A DNA stretch of 64,000 bases from Henriciella sp. (GTDB lineage: Bacteria; Pseudomonadota; Alphaproteobacteria; Caulobacterales; Hyphomonadaceae): NCBI GenBank assembly GCA_021776655.1, contig JAJFFK010000039.1:55059-119058 (forward strand), in the 5' to 3' direction. Positions 53,556-63,672 of the stretch are shown here, piece after piece. The first letter of the stretch is position 1. Each line of letters starts with the position of its first letter. The notes beneath the pieces were generated by a model. It saw only the letters and a program-made list of their open reading frames with translations, searched no databases and was not told the origin of the DNA. A program made the position numbers and the translations under genes.

Positions 53556-55783
53556 CTGCGCTTCTTGCCGCTTTTCCCGCGTGGCGGTTTACGCTCAAAC
53601 CGTTTACCGCGTGGTCCTGGACCGCCAGTCTTCTCGCCGGGTTTGCGTGGCTTAGGTGGTGAGATTAGCTCAAGCAGCAGACCGCCCTTTAGCGGCGTCA
53701 CTTCGGCGAGGCGAACCCGGACGATCTGACCCATCTCATATCGCTTGCCGGAGCGGTTTGCGACAAGTGCCATCGCATCCTCGTGATAGGCCCAGTATTC
53801 ATCGGAAATACGTGAGGCTGGTACAAACCCATCTGCGCCCGTTTCGGCCAGTCGCACGAACAGGCCAGCCTTGTTGGCCCCGGCAATGCGACCCTCGAAC
53901 TCTGCCCCGACACGGTCAGCCAGAAAGAGTGCCAAATAGCGGTCGCTGGCTTCGCGTTCGGCGCCCATTGAGCGGCGTTCGGTCATCACTAAGTGTTGTG
54001 CGGTTTCATCCAGCGTAACCGTATGCTCTTTGGTCAGGCCATCATCGCCGAGTTTTAGCGCGGTGATAAGCGCCCGGTGGACGATCATGTCGCTATATCG
54101 CCGAATCGGTGAGGTAAAGTGGGCGTACTTGTGCAGGTTGAGGCCGAAATGGCCGATATTGTCAGGACTGTAGATTGCTTGGCTTTGGCTGCGCAAAACG
54201 ATTTCTGAAATCACCGCGCTGTTTTCAGTATCAGCAAAGTCCGCCAGTAATTTGTTGAACCGGTGCGTTTGGGCTTTCTCGCCCAAGGGCCATTTCACAT
54301 CGAGTGATTTGAGGAAGTCCGCCAGGGCTGCAATCTTGGCGTCCGAAGGTGCGTCATGGATGCGGTAGATTAGTGGCGTACTGCGCTTTTCCAACTCTTC
54401 GGCTGCCGCAACATTCGCCTGGATCATCATTTCTTCGATCAATTTATGCGCGTCAAAGCGTTCCTTGGTGATGATCCCGGAGACAGTGCCATCTTCGGCT
54501 ATCTCTACCTTGCGTTCTGGCAGATCGAGGTCGAGCGGCCCGCGTCTGTGGCGCGATGTCGTGAGCGCCTCATACGCACCCCAGAGAGGTCGCAAGACAC
54601 TGTCAAGCAATGGCATGGCGCGCTCGGATGGATTGCCGTCTATCGCTGCCTGAGCCTCTTCATAAGAAAGACCAGCAGCGGAACGCATCATGGCACGCAG
54701 AAAGCGGTGCCGCAGTTTGTTGCCCGACGTATCAAAGAAGATTTCCACCGCCATGCAAGCGCGGTCTTTGCCCTCTTTGAGAGAACAAGCATCCGCCGAC
54801 AACTCAAACGGCAGCATTGGGACAACACGATCAGGAAAGTAAGTTGAGTTACCGCGTTTCAAGGCTTCGGTGTCTAATGCAGATCCGGGCGTGACATAGG
54901 CAGCAACATCGGCAATCGCGATAATGACGCGCCAGCCATCCTTGGTCGCTTCGGCGAATACGGCGTCGTCATGGTCGCGCGCATCGGCCGGATCAATTGT
55001 GATGAGCGGGGTTTCGCGCAGATCTTCGCGGTGCGTCATGTCCGGGTCTATCTCGGACGAGGCTTGGGCCTGCGCAAGGACAGAATCTGGAAATTCTGTC
55101 GGAATATCGTGCGCAGCGATGGCCAGCAGAGACGCGGCACGCGGGTCTTCGATACGGCCGATAATCTCGATCACGCGGCCTTTCAGCGGGCCATAGGCTT
55201 TGCCGGGCAGGGGCATGGCCTGAACCAGATCACCATTCTCGGCTCCATTCGTGTCGGCTTCGCTGATCAACAGTTCGCGTTTGTCCTTACGGCTCGCCGG
55301 GCTGACTTTGCCGCCGCGATGACTGCGTTCGAAGACGCCTGTTACGGGCTTTTCCTCATCGCGCTTGTCGAACAGTTTCATCAGGCGCGCCGTCCAATGG
55401 CCGTCTTCATGCTGCTTCAGCCGCGCCAGGCCGCGATCCCCTTTGCCGGGGGCGGGGCCGCTCATTTTGCCATTATAGCCGTCATAGATGAGATCAGGCC
55501 CGAACGGACCATCCTTGCCGGCAGCGCGAGCAATCAGATCGCCATTGTCATCAAGGCGCAGGAACTCAACCACTGTGGTTGGCGGCGGCGCATCGGTCTG
55601 GGCCCACGCCCGTTTGCCGGTCTTTTTCAAAATACCCTCGGTTTCGAGGTCTTTAAGGACTTGGCGCAAGGTCTGACGCTCGCGGCCTTTGACTTTCAGG
55701 CCGCGTGCAATGTCTTGTTTGGTGATGGCGTGCGGATTTTCCTTAAGAAAATCGAGCACGGTCTTTTTATCTGGGAAACTCAT
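53552..55783 (-). CDS. rnr: Ribonuclease R
   Basis: 743-aa 3'-5' exoribonuclease that degrades structured RNA. It has an N-terminal winged helix (AITKQDIARGLKVKGRERQTLRQ), cold-shock domains, the RNB catalytic motif TIDPADARDHDDAV, GHFGLNLHKYAHFTSPIRRYSD, and a C-terminal S1 domain followed by a basic tail (FERKPPRGKSGKKRR). Confidence 0.97.
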   Translation of the reverse strand: MSFPDKKTVLDFLKENPHAITKQDIARGLKVKGRERQTLRQVLKDLETEGILKKTGKRAWAQTDAPPPTTVVEFLRLDDNGDLIARAAGKDGPFGPDLIYDGYNGKMSGPAPGKGDRGLARLKQHEDGHWTARLMKLFDKRDEEKPVTGVFERSHRGGKVSPASRKDKRELLISEADTNGAENGDLVQAMPLPGKAYGPLKGRVIEIIGRIEDPRAASLLAIAAHDIPTEFPDSVLAQAQASSEIDPDMTHREDLRETPLITIDPADARDHDDAVFAEATKDGWRVIIAIADVAAYVTPGSALDTEALKRGNSTYFPDRVVPMLPFELSADACSLKEGKDRACMAVEIFFDTSGNKLRHRFLRAMMRSAAGLSYEEAQAAIDGNPSERAMPLLDSVLRPLWGAYEALTTSRHRRGPLDLDLPERKVEIAEDGTVSGIITKERFDAHKLIEEMMIQANVAAAEELEKRSTPLIYRIHDAPSDAKIAALADFLKSLDVKWPLGEKAQTHRFNKLLADFADTENSAVISEIVLRSQSQAIYSPDNIGHFGLNLHKYAHFTSPIRRYSDMIVHRALITALKLGDDGLTKEHTVTLDETAQHLVMTERRSMGAEREASDRYLALFLADRVGAEFEGRIAGANKAGLFVRLAETGADGFVPASRISDEYWAYHEDAMALVANRSGKRYEMGQIVRVRLAEVTPLKGGLLLELISPPKPRKPGEKTGGPGPRGKRFERKPPRGKSGKKRR

Positions 55784-55823
55784 GGGCGGGCCTGTATCAG
55801 GGTTTGCAGTGATTAGACACCGC

Positions 55824-56288
55824 TCATTCTTCCAGATTCATCCGCATTTCGAGAATGTAGGGTTCGAACCCGGTTTTGGTATAGGCGCGGATCGCGGGCG
55901 CGTTGCCGGGATAGACGGTCAGATGCAGCTCCGGCAGGTCATTGGCCTTTGCCCAGGCGAACAGGTCATTCAATAGCAGCTTATTGACGCCGTTGCCGCG
56001 ATGCTCTGGCGCGACATACATGAAGCCAAGATAGGCGTGAAAGGCTGGCTGTGTGTAAGGGCGCGAGGCTTGCTTCAGCGCCGAAGCCGAGGCAATGATT
56101 TCGCCGTTCAACTCGGCGACAATCACATAAGCGTCTGGGGCATCAATCAGCGCACCAAGATCATAATAGCTTATCGGATCAGGCCGCAGCGTTCGGTCAT
56201 ACGGGCGCTCAGCGGTGATGATGCCCTGCTCGAATTGGAGCAGGGTTGGGAGGTCAGCGCGTGTGGCGGGGCGGAGGGTTAGGGGCAT
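55824..56288 (-). CDS. GNAT-family N-acetyltransferase
   Basis: 154 aa. The acetyl-CoA binding motif lies in LGFMYVAPEHRGNGVNKLLL, and the C-terminal part has VYPGNAPAIRAYTKTGFEP. The acceptor substrate is unknown. It lies 40 nt upstream of rnr and may share its transcript. Confidence 0.88.
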   Translation of the reverse strand: MPLTLRPATRADLPTLLQFEQGIITAERPYDRTLRPDPISYYDLGALIDAPDAYVIVAELNGEIIASASALKQASRPYTQPAFHAYLGFMYVAPEHRGNGVNKLLLNDLFAWAKANDLPELHLTVYPGNAPAIRAYTKTGFEPYILEMRMNLEE

Positions 56289-56359
56289 GGCTAAAATGAA
56301 GAGTTGTGAATGGGTTGAATAAGGAGCTAATTAGACCAAGCTAGTTCCAAGGAGCATCT

Positions 56360-56773
56360 ATGGCTAGAAATTTGATTGTTATCGCCGCAGCCATTGTGAT
56401 TGGAATTGTGATCCTACAATTCATTCCATATGATCCAAAGCCCAGAATCACGAGTATGTGCGAGGGCTATTATAACATGATCAACCGACATCATGAGGAC
56501 ATAAATGTGTCGAAGGGGGATCGCAAGAATGCCTGCGAAGCGTCGTGGTCAGCGATTGAGAGTGAGCTTAGCCACGATGATTTGGAGGCATTTTCCCACT
56601 TCACATTCAAGCGCAACGGACCCGAGCCCACGCCATCAGAAATGATAAGAATAATCCCGGAATTGAAAAGACTAGCCTTTGAGGGCTCGTGTGACTGGGC
56701 GCATACGGCTGGAAAATCGGGAGCCGAACTTGGCCTCTTTTGTGAAGCCTTGCCGCGATTTGCGATGTTCTAG
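56360..56773 (+). CDS. Small membrane-anchored hypothetical protein
   Basis: 137-aa protein with one N-terminal hydrophobic helix (NLIVIAAAIVIGIVILQFI) and a soluble part with four cysteines (MCEGYY, NACEAS, SCDWAH, LFCEAL), suggesting two disulfides in the periplasm. AAGGAG 7 nt before the ATG supports it. No family recognised. It is an isolated plus-strand gene between rnr and topA, and its DNA looks more AT-rich than its neighbours, so it may have been acquired separately. Confidence 0.7.
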   Translation: MARNLIVIAAAIVIGIVILQFIPYDPKPRITSMCEGYYNMINRHHEDINVSKGDRKNACEASWSAIESELSHDDLEAFSHFTFKRNGPEPTPSEMIRIIPELKRLAFEGSCDWAHTAGKSGAELGLFCEALPRFAMF

Positions 56774-56781
56774 GCTCAGGA

Positions 56782-59361
56782 CTATTTCTTCGCCTTCGCC
56801 GGAGCCTTTTTCTTGGCTGCAGGCTTTTTCTTAGCGACAACCTTCTTCTTTTTCTTTGGGCCCTTCGCGGCGCGGGCGTCGATCAGTTCCACAGCCTGCT
56901 CCAGTGTTACGGCGTCGGGCGCGATGTCTTTGGGCAGCGTCGCATTGGTCTTGCCGTGCTTCACGTATGGGCCGTAGCGGCCTTCGAAGACGTTGATCGG
57001 TTGGTCATCGCCCGGGTGCTTACCTAGCTCGCGTAGTGGCTTGGCCGCAGAGCCACCGCGCCCGCGTGGATTGGCGCGTTTGTCAGCGATCAGAGTGACC
57101 GCGCGGTTGAGGCCAATCTCCAGCATTTCCTCGGCGCTCGCGACATTCGCATAGGTCTTCAAGTGCTGAACATACGGGCCATAACGACCAAGATTGGCGA
57201 GGATGGGTTCGTTGTCTTCCGGGTGAAGACCAACAAGTCTCGGCAGATTGATCAGCATCAGCGCTTTGGCTTCGTCAAGCGAATCTGGCGACCAGCCCTT
57301 CGGCAAGCTGGAGCGTTTGGGCTTTTCGCCCTCATCGCCTTCCATTTCCAGATATGGCCCAAAACGACCAGATTTCAGGACGATTGGTTTGCCAGTATCC
57401 GGGTGGACGCCAAATTCCTGACCGTCTGGGTTCATGCCAGCATCATCACTGCCATCAGTAGAGAATTGCCGTGTGAATTTGCAGTCAGGATAGCGAGCGC
57501 AGCCAACAAAGGCGCCGTGGCGACCGAGTTTGAGGCTAAGCTCACCCTCTTTACAAAGCGGGCAGAGGCGCGGGGTCTCTTTCATATTGCCATCGGCATC
57601 GGTGGCGGGGAACACGTATGGTCCAAGCGTCTCGTTCAAGGCATCGAGGACGTGCGTGACGCGTAAATCCTTGGTTTCATCCACGGCGGCATGGAACTCG
57701 GTCCAGAATGACCGCAGGAAGACTTTCCAATCAAGCTTGCCGTCGGATATAACGTCGAGCTGATCTTCCAGATTGGCGGTGTAGTCATATTCAACATATT
57801 TCGGGAAGAAATTCTCCAGGAACGCCGTAACGAGGCGGCCTTTGTCGGATGGGACCAGCTGCTTTTTCTCGATCGTGACATAGTCGCGATCTTCCAGCGT
57901 CGACATGGTTGAGGCGTAGGTTGATGGCCGGCCAATGCCTAATTCTTCGAGTTTCTTGACCAGCGATGCCTCGGTAAACCGTGGCGGCGGGGCGGTGAAA
58001 TGCTGCTCGGATTTTGCCTCGAGCAGATCAGCGTGCTGCCCCTCGCTCATTTTTGGTAGACGGGCTTCAGCGTCATCATCCTTGTCAGTGTCATCGCGGC
58101 CTTCGGTATAGAGTTTCACGAAGCCATCAAACACCAGAACCTGGCCAGATGCCCGCAAGCTGGCGCGTTTGTCTTTTGAATGCAGGTCAATCGTCGTGCG
58201 CTCATACTGTGCGGCGCTCATTTGCGAGGCGACTGCGCGACGCCAGATCAGGGCATAGAGTTTCCACAGGTCGCCGTCGCCGGCTTTGTAATCATCCGGT
58301 CGTACCGAGAATATAGTCGGGCGGATGGCCTCGTGGGCCTCCTGCGCGTTCTTGGCTTTGGAGCTGTAGCGGCGCGGCTTCTCTGGCAGGTATTGCGCGC
58401 CATAGTCGCCTTTAATGTGCTCACGGGCGTGGAAATAAGCTTCCTCGGCCATGTTGACGCCGTCGGTCCGCATATAGGTGATACGGCCTTCTTCGTAGAG
58501 CTTTTGCGCTGCTTGCATGGTGCGCTTGGCCGAGAAGCCAAGTTTGCGTGAAGCGTCCTGTTGCAGGGTAGATGTAATGAATGGCGGCGGTGGGTTGCGT
58601 TTAACCGGTTTTGCTTCGACCGAAACAACAAAAAAGCCGCCCGTTTTTACGGCATCGAGAGCTGCTTGAGCTTTTTCGGCATCAGGAAGGCTGAACTTGC
58701 GCAAAGCCTTGCCATCCAAAGCGTGCAGGCGGGCATCAAAATCGCTACCATCAGGCGCGCGCAGTTTGGCACCAATCGTCCAATATTCTTCCGGTTTGAA
58801 TGTCTCGATTTCCAACTCGCGCTGGCAAACGATCCGCAGGGCAACCGATTGCACACGGCCAGCTGAACGTGACCCCGGCAATTTGCGCCAAAGGACGGGC
58901 GACAGATTAAACCCCACCAAATAGTCGAGCGCACGGCGGGCGAGATACGCGTCGACCAATTCTTGATCGACTTGGCGTGGGTGATCCATCGCGGTGGTGA
59001 CGGCATTCTTGGTAATCGCGTTGAAAACAACCCGTTCAACCGGGTAATCTTTAGGGAGCGCGCGGCGCTTGCGGAGAGCTTCGACGATATGCCAGGAAAT
59101 AGCTTCGCCTTCACGATCCGGGTCGGTTGCGAGAATCAGTTTGTCACCAGCTTTCACGGCGTCGGCAATCTCACGGATGCGCGTCTGAGACTTGCTATCC
59201 GCCTGCCAGATCATTTCGAAATCATTGTCAGGATCGACCGATCCGTCTTTGGAAGGCAAGTCCCGAATGTGGCCGTACGAGGCCAACACTTTATAATCTT
59301 TGCCGAGATATTTGTTGATCGTCTTGGCTTTCGCCGGCGATTCGACAACGACTATTTTCAT
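56782..59361 (-). CDS. topA: DNA topoisomerase I
   Basis: TopA relaxes negative supercoils. The Toprim domain starts KIVVVESPAKAKTINKYLG, and the catalytic tyrosine lies in GRITYMRTDG. A C4 zinc motif (CPLCKEGELSLKLGRHGAFVGC) and repeated GRYGPYV-type modules follow, ending in a lysine-rich tail. MKIVVVES at 59361 is preferred, with AAGGAG 6 nt upstream (859 aa), over the track start 15 nt earlier. Confidence 0.97.
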   Translation of the reverse strand: MKIVVVESPAKAKTINKYLGKDYKVLASYGHIRDLPSKDGSVDPDNDFEMIWQADSKSQTRIREIADAVKAGDKLILATDPDREGEAISWHIVEALRKRRALPKDYPVERVVFNAITKNAVTTAMDHPRQVDQELVDAYLARRALDYLVGFNLSPVLWRKLPGSRSAGRVQSVALRIVCQRELEIETFKPEEYWTIGAKLRAPDGSDFDARLHALDGKALRKFSLPDAEKAQAALDAVKTGGFFVVSVEAKPVKRNPPPPFITSTLQQDASRKLGFSAKRTMQAAQKLYEEGRITYMRTDGVNMAEEAYFHAREHIKGDYGAQYLPEKPRRYSSKAKNAQEAHEAIRPTIFSVRPDDYKAGDGDLWKLYALIWRRAVASQMSAAQYERTTIDLHSKDKRASLRASGQVLVFDGFVKLYTEGRDDTDKDDDAEARLPKMSEGQHADLLEAKSEQHFTAPPPRFTEASLVKKLEELGIGRPSTYASTMSTLEDRDYVTIEKKQLVPSDKGRLVTAFLENFFPKYVEYDYTANLEDQLDVISDGKLDWKVFLRSFWTEFHAAVDETKDLRVTHVLDALNETLGPYVFPATDADGNMKETPRLCPLCKEGELSLKLGRHGAFVGCARYPDCKFTRQFSTDGSDDAGMNPDGQEFGVHPDTGKPIVLKSGRFGPYLEMEGDEGEKPKRSSLPKGWSPDSLDEAKALMLINLPRLVGLHPEDNEPILANLGRYGPYVQHLKTYANVASAEEMLEIGLNRAVTLIADKRANPRGRGGSAAKPLRELGKHPGDDQPINVFEGRYGPYVKHGKTNATLPKDIAPDAVTLEQAVELIDARAAKGPKKKKKVVAKKKPAAKKKAPAKAKK

Positions 59362-59424
59362 GGGGGGCTCCTTCAAGGCGGCGGAAAGTGGTTGCGCGCA
59401 GCTGTTCTGTCAACCACCCTCTTG

Positions 59425-60543
59425 TCAGCCATCTTCCTGATATGACAAAATACTGAGCGCTATGAACAAGGCGCACAGCGTTGGTGACCATGCTGCGATC
59501 GCTGGCGCGATGGTGCCAGAAGCGCCGAGACTTGATGCAAATTGAGTGACAAAGAATAGCCCTGTTGCAGAGAGCGCTCCGGCTGCAATTAATTGCGAGG
59601 TTCCACCAAGACGCGACAACCGTAAACACACAAGCGCGCCAATCAGGCCCATTGCAGCATAAAGAACTGGTAAGGCGGTCAAGCCGAACCAGCGCATGGT
59701 GAAGCGTGAGGAATCCAGTCCAGCACGGCTGGTTTGTCTAATGAATGAGGGTAGCCCCCAGAATCCAACTGTGTCAGGAGATGTAAAGCGAGACAGAAGC
59801 TTATTGGGATCAAGGTCGGTTTCAATCGCCAGCTTGTCCATATGCTGCGGCAGATTACCAGGCGTGTTTTCGATAACGTTGGTTAGCTGCCAGAAGCCAT
59901 CGACAATAATGGCTTCATCAGCATCCAGGCGACGAACGAAACGATATGCCTCAGTTGGCTGCCCGCCAGAATATATCCGGCCTTCCTCAAGAAATTTTAC
60001 CCCGCGAAAGACTTGTCCGGTTGCATCAACGGTTTGAGCGTGAATAACAATTTGGCCTTCGCCAGAACCTTGGCGTAGCCAGATGTCTGATCGTGAACGC
60101 GCTGGCGGCCTGCCACCTTCCACAAGTAGACTTGCTCTTGTGCTTTCGAAGCGCTCAGACAGGTGCGCGCCCAATGGATTAAGGACCATCATTGAAAGAA
60201 GGCCTAGCAGGCTGGCAAGAACAATGATCGGCATCAGAAATTGCCAGGCCGACTGACCGATCGCGCGGATGACTGACAGTTCTGAAGTTTTGCTAAGCTG
60301 ATTATAGGCCATCATGGCCGCAACCAATATGGCAAAGGGAAATGTCTGCTCGATCAGGGCGGGTAGTTTCATCGATGAAAGTTGAATGGCTTGGAGTGGC
60401 GACAAATCAACGTCCCCGCCAACAGTGCGGAGTTGCTCGACAACGTCGACAAGCATGATTGTGACAACAAAAATGCCGATCACCAAGGCAAGGGCCATCA
60501 AGCATTTCCAGAAAATATAGCGCTGAACTCGAGACCCGATCAT
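59425..60543 (-). CDS. lptG: LPS export permease LptG
   Basis: LptG is one of two permeases of the LptB2FG transporter that extracts LPS from the inner membrane. 372 aa from MIGSRVQRYIFWKC. Membrane helices flank a periplasmic domain (about residues 130-270), with the family block QLSKTSELSVIRAIGQSAWQ. The start overlaps the lptF stop (ATGA). The track ORF's extra leader is inside lptF. Confidence 0.93.
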   Translation of the reverse strand: MIGSRVQRYIFWKCLMALALVIGIFVVTIMLVDVVEQLRTVGGDVDLSPLQAIQLSSMKLPALIEQTFPFAILVAAMMAYNQLSKTSELSVIRAIGQSAWQFLMPIIVLASLLGLLSMMVLNPLGAHLSERFESTRASLLVEGGRPPARSRSDIWLRQGSGEGQIVIHAQTVDATGQVFRGVKFLEEGRIYSGGQPTEAYRFVRRLDADEAIIVDGFWQLTNVIENTPGNLPQHMDKLAIETDLDPNKLLSRFTSPDTVGFWGLPSFIRQTSRAGLDSSRFTMRWFGLTALPVLYAAMGLIGALVCLRLSRLGGTSQLIAAGALSATGLFFVTQFASSLGASGTIAPAIAAWSPTLCALFIALSILSYQEDG

Positions 60544-61643
60544 TCTGCCGATGCTCTCACGACAGGCTGTTTCTTGCGGAACATGATGTAGGATAGAATG
60601 ATGATTATCAGCAGCGGCAAGACCCACTGCACGATATTGTAGTTCGGGTCGTCGCCACTCGCCGATTGAAGTACCAACTGGACAACGATAATGCCAAGCG
60701 CCCCTGCTGATGCCCAGACTATTCTGCGCGAATATCCACGGCGATTGAAATTACCACCGATCACCGCCAAAACGGCAAGCAAAGCCATTGCAATGCTGAT
60801 TAAGGGTGTCGTCAGACGCGTGTGACCCTCGCCGAGGAATTGAATCCGGTTCTTTTTTTCATGATAGTCTGAGCGATCGATCCAGAAGAGTTCATGCAGG
60901 AAGCGGTCTGATGCTTTCAAGATTACGCGACCTTTCTCCCGCACAAACGGGGTCAAATCGAACGTCGATTGCTCAAATTTCAAGATTTGCAAGGTGCCAT
61001 TGCCATCAAGCTGGTGAATTTCACCTTCCTCCATCACAATGGCAGGCTCGCCGTCAACTTCAATGAACAGGCCGCGTTGTGCAAGATAATCGCGTCCGTC
61101 CGGTTGGTTTGGCCGTTCGGCAATCTGTATACCGATGAGGTAATTGCCTTGCTTTTCGCGTGCGAACACCGTCAAGTTTTCGTCTGGCGTTGTAAACTGT
61201 CCTGGCCGAATCAGGGATGAGGCCAAGTCTCCACGCACTTCAGAGATGGTCTCGCGTAACTCCCTTTGAGCCATGGGTTGAACCCACATATTGACACCCA
61301 AGTGAACAATTGCGGCCATGACTGCAAGCCGAACAACCGGCGAGGCAATTTGCCAGCGTGTCATGCCTGCTGCTTCGGCAACCACAATCTCGCTATCACG
61401 ATGCAGTCGGTTCAAGGACCATATTCCGGCAACAAACATCGCCATCGGAATAAGCATGGCCATGATTTGTGGCGCGCCCAAAGCAACAATATAGAAATAC
61501 GTCATCGCAGTTTGGCGGTTGTCCACCAGAATATCAGTGCGAGACAGTCCTTGGGCGAGGATCGCCAAAAGAGCCAGGCCGCCGACAATGATCAAAACAG
61601 ACCGCAGCACCCGGTAGAAGACGTACTTCTGGACGTAGTTCAT
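60540..61643 (-). CDS. lptF: LPS export permease LptF
   Basis: 367 aa with MNYVQKYVFYRVLRS, the loop LNRLHRDSEIVVAEAAGMTRWQI that contacts LptB, a periplasmic jelly-roll domain and three C-terminal helices. It forms LptFG with the next gene. It diverges from pepA across 91 bp, as in many proteobacteria. Confidence 0.93.
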   Translation of the reverse strand: MNYVQKYVFYRVLRSVLIIVGGLALLAILAQGLSRTDILVDNRQTAMTYFYIVALGAPQIMAMLIPMAMFVAGIWSLNRLHRDSEIVVAEAAGMTRWQIASPVVRLAVMAAIVHLGVNMWVQPMAQRELRETISEVRGDLASSLIRPGQFTTPDENLTVFAREKQGNYLIGIQIAERPNQPDGRDYLAQRGLFIEVDGEPAIVMEEGEIHQLDGNGTLQILKFEQSTFDLTPFVREKGRVILKASDRFLHELFWIDRSDYHEKKNRIQFLGEGHTRLTTPLISIAMALLAVLAVIGGNFNRRGYSRRIVWASAGALGIIVVQLVLQSASGDDPNYNIVQWVLPLLIIIILSYIMFRKKQPVVRASAE

Positions 61644-61734
61644 CGTGAAAAGGCCTGTTTTTTGTCAGTTTCCTGACTAGCGAGTTGCGCGCACCGCGTC
61701 GATGCTTAGTTTGCGGGTGAAATGGAGCTCACAC

Positions 61735-63198
61735 ATGAAAATTGCATTTGCAGATACAGCCAAGGCTGAAACGGTCGCGTTTTTAGTTTATAAAGGGGCA
61801 AACTTGCCGGCTGCTGCTGCCGTGCTCGACAAGGCCAGTGGCGGCTTGCTGAGTCAGGCGATGACTGGCAGGTTCAGCGGCAAGATTGGTCAACATGCAG
61901 TCATTGTTTTGCCAGCAAGTGCCACGACCAAACGCGCGGTACTTGTCGGGGCAGGAAATCGCAGTGACCTTGATGCGCGAGCGCTCGAGAAGATTGGCGC
62001 GCATTTATATAAGTCACAGGCCAATAGCGGTTTCGCCGGGCTTGATGTGCATGTCAGCGGCGCAGGCGATGCTGCACGACTTGCACTTGGTGCCAAACTT
62101 GCGGCCTACCGGTTCGACAATTACCGCACCACGCTCAAAGACGATCAGCGTCCGTCACTCACTCGGTTGACGATAATTTCTGCACAGCCGAAGGCTGCGA
62201 GGGCCGCCTTCAAACCACTGGATGCTGCCGGTGACGGAACGTATATGGCGCGCGATCTGGTGAACCTGCCGCCGAATGATCTTTATCCAGAAAGTTATGC
62301 AGACCGCCTGAAAGAGTTGGAGCAATACGGGCTCGAAGTTGAAATTCTTGGCGAGAAAGAAATGGCCAAGCTTGGTATGCACTCGCTGCTCGGTGTCGGG
62401 CAGGGCAGCGTCAAGGAGAGCAAACTAGGCATCATGAAATGGAAGGGTGGCAAGGCAGGCGCTGATCCGGCCGTGCTCGTCGGCAAAGGTGTATGCTTCG
62501 ATACGGGCGGCATTTCACTGAAGCCCGGCCCCGGTATGGAAGACATGCGCGGTGACATGGGTGGCTCTGCGGCTGTCGTCGGCGCGATGCTGGCACTGGC
62601 CAAGCGCAAAGCAAATGCAAATGTGGTGGGTCTGGTTGGGCTGGTTGAAAATATGCCGGATGGCAATGCCATTCGCCCGGGCGATATTCTGACCTCTGCT
62701 TCGGGGCAGACGATTGAAGTGCAAAACACGGATGCCGAAGGTCGATTGGTTCTATGTGATGTTCTCTGGTACGCGCAGGAACATTTCAAACCCGCTGCGA
62801 TTGTCGATCTGGCGACCTTGACCGGCGCAATCGTGATCGGGCTTGGCCATCACCATGCCGGGCTGTTTACCAATGATGACAAGCTGGCAAGTCAGTTGAC
62901 AGAGGCTGGCCTGAGCGAAGGCGAGCGCGTGTGGCGTATGCCTCTGGGCAGCGAGTATGACAGTCTTCTAAAGTCAAAGTTCGCCGATATGCGTAATATT
63001 GGTGGGCGGGCTGCCGGGTCGATTACAGCCGCCCAATTCCTCCAGCGATTTATCAAGGACGGCGTGAAATGGGCGCATATCGATATTGCAGGCGTAGCTT
63101 GGGTCGAGGGCGAGAAATCGCCAATTGACCCGAGTTGGGCCAGTGGCTTTGGTCCACGTTTGCTGGATCGCTGGATCGCCGATAATTTCGAGGGCTAG
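61735..63198 (+). CDS. pepA: Leucyl aminopeptidase
   Basis: 487-aa M17 metallopeptidase. The metal-binding core is visible: VGKGVCFDTGGISLK, MRGDMGGSAAV, and the signature NTDAEGRL. It hydrolyses N-terminal residues, and relatives also bind DNA. ATG 61735 with GGAG upstream is chosen over the track start. holC follows after 3 nt. Confidence 0.96.
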   Translation: MKIAFADTAKAETVAFLVYKGANLPAAAAVLDKASGGLLSQAMTGRFSGKIGQHAVIVLPASATTKRAVLVGAGNRSDLDARALEKIGAHLYKSQANSGFAGLDVHVSGAGDAARLALGAKLAAYRFDNYRTTLKDDQRPSLTRLTIISAQPKAARAAFKPLDAAGDGTYMARDLVNLPPNDLYPESYADRLKELEQYGLEVEILGEKEMAKLGMHSLLGVGQGSVKESKLGIMKWKGGKAGADPAVLVGKGVCFDTGGISLKPGPGMEDMRGDMGGSAAVVGAMLALAKRKANANVVGLVGLVENMPDGNAIRPGDILTSASGQTIEVQNTDAEGRLVLCDVLWYAQEHFKPAAIVDLATLTGAIVIGLGHHHAGLFTNDDKLASQLTEAGLSEGERVWRMPLGSEYDSLLKSKFADMRNIGGRAAGSITAAQFLQRFIKDGVKWAHIDIAGVAWVEGEKSPIDPSWASGFGPRLLDRWIADNFEG

Positions 63199-63201
63199 TG
63201 G

Positions 63202-63672
63202 GTGACCGACAGCTTGACTCAGCCAGAATGGTGGTTCTACCACCTATCCCGCACCACGCTGGAGCGGGCGGCTGGTCCGCTCTTGGAGAAGTGCCTGGAG
63301 CGCGGCTGGCGGGTGCTCGCTATCAGCCCTGATGTCGCTCGTCGCGGCGCGCTCGACGAGGCATTGTGGACGTTTGACGATAATAGCTTCTTACCACATG
63401 GCCAGGTTGAGGCGGAGGGTTTAGAGCCTTCGCACCTGCCTATTCTGATTACGGACAAGGCCGAGAATGTGAATCGCGCAGATGTTGCCTTGCTGATGGA
63501 TGGCAGTGATTTGCCGACGGACGCAGACTTCACACGGTGCATGGTGATGTTTGATGACGGCGATGGGCCAACTCGCCAGAAAGCGCGTGAGCAATTCAAA
63601 ATCGCAAAAGACGCAGGTCTGGTGGCGCGTTATTTCCAGCAAGGGCCAGGTGGCTGGACAGAAGCGGGCTGA
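63202..63672 (+). CDS. holC: DNA polymerase III chi subunit
   Basis: 156-aa HolC-family protein. It starts with GTG 3 nt after pepA and shows EWWFYHLSRTTLERAAGPLLEKCLERGWRVL and DEALWTFDDNSFLPHG, typical of chi, which links the clamp loader to single-strand binding protein. The pepA-holC pair is common in proteobacteria. Confidence 0.92.
   Translation: MTDSLTQPEWWFYHLSRTTLERAAGPLLEKCLERGWRVLAISPDVARRGALDEALWTFDDNSFLPHGQVEAEGLEPSHLPILITDKAENVNRADVALLMDGSDLPTDADFTRCMVMFDDGDGPTRQKAREQFKIAKDAGLVARYFQQGPGGWTEAG

Noticed and set aside
54971-55816. 281-aa plus-strand ORF opposite rnr
   Set aside because: Antisense to RNase R; long open frames are expected from the base composition.
55861-55885. 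GGGTTCGAACCCGG resembling a tRNA T-loop
   Set aside because: It is coding sequence of the GNAT gene (KTGFEPYI) and no cloverleaf surrounds it.
59213-59220. Third TTTCGAAA occurrence
   Set aside because: Lies inside topA coding sequence without an extended palindrome.
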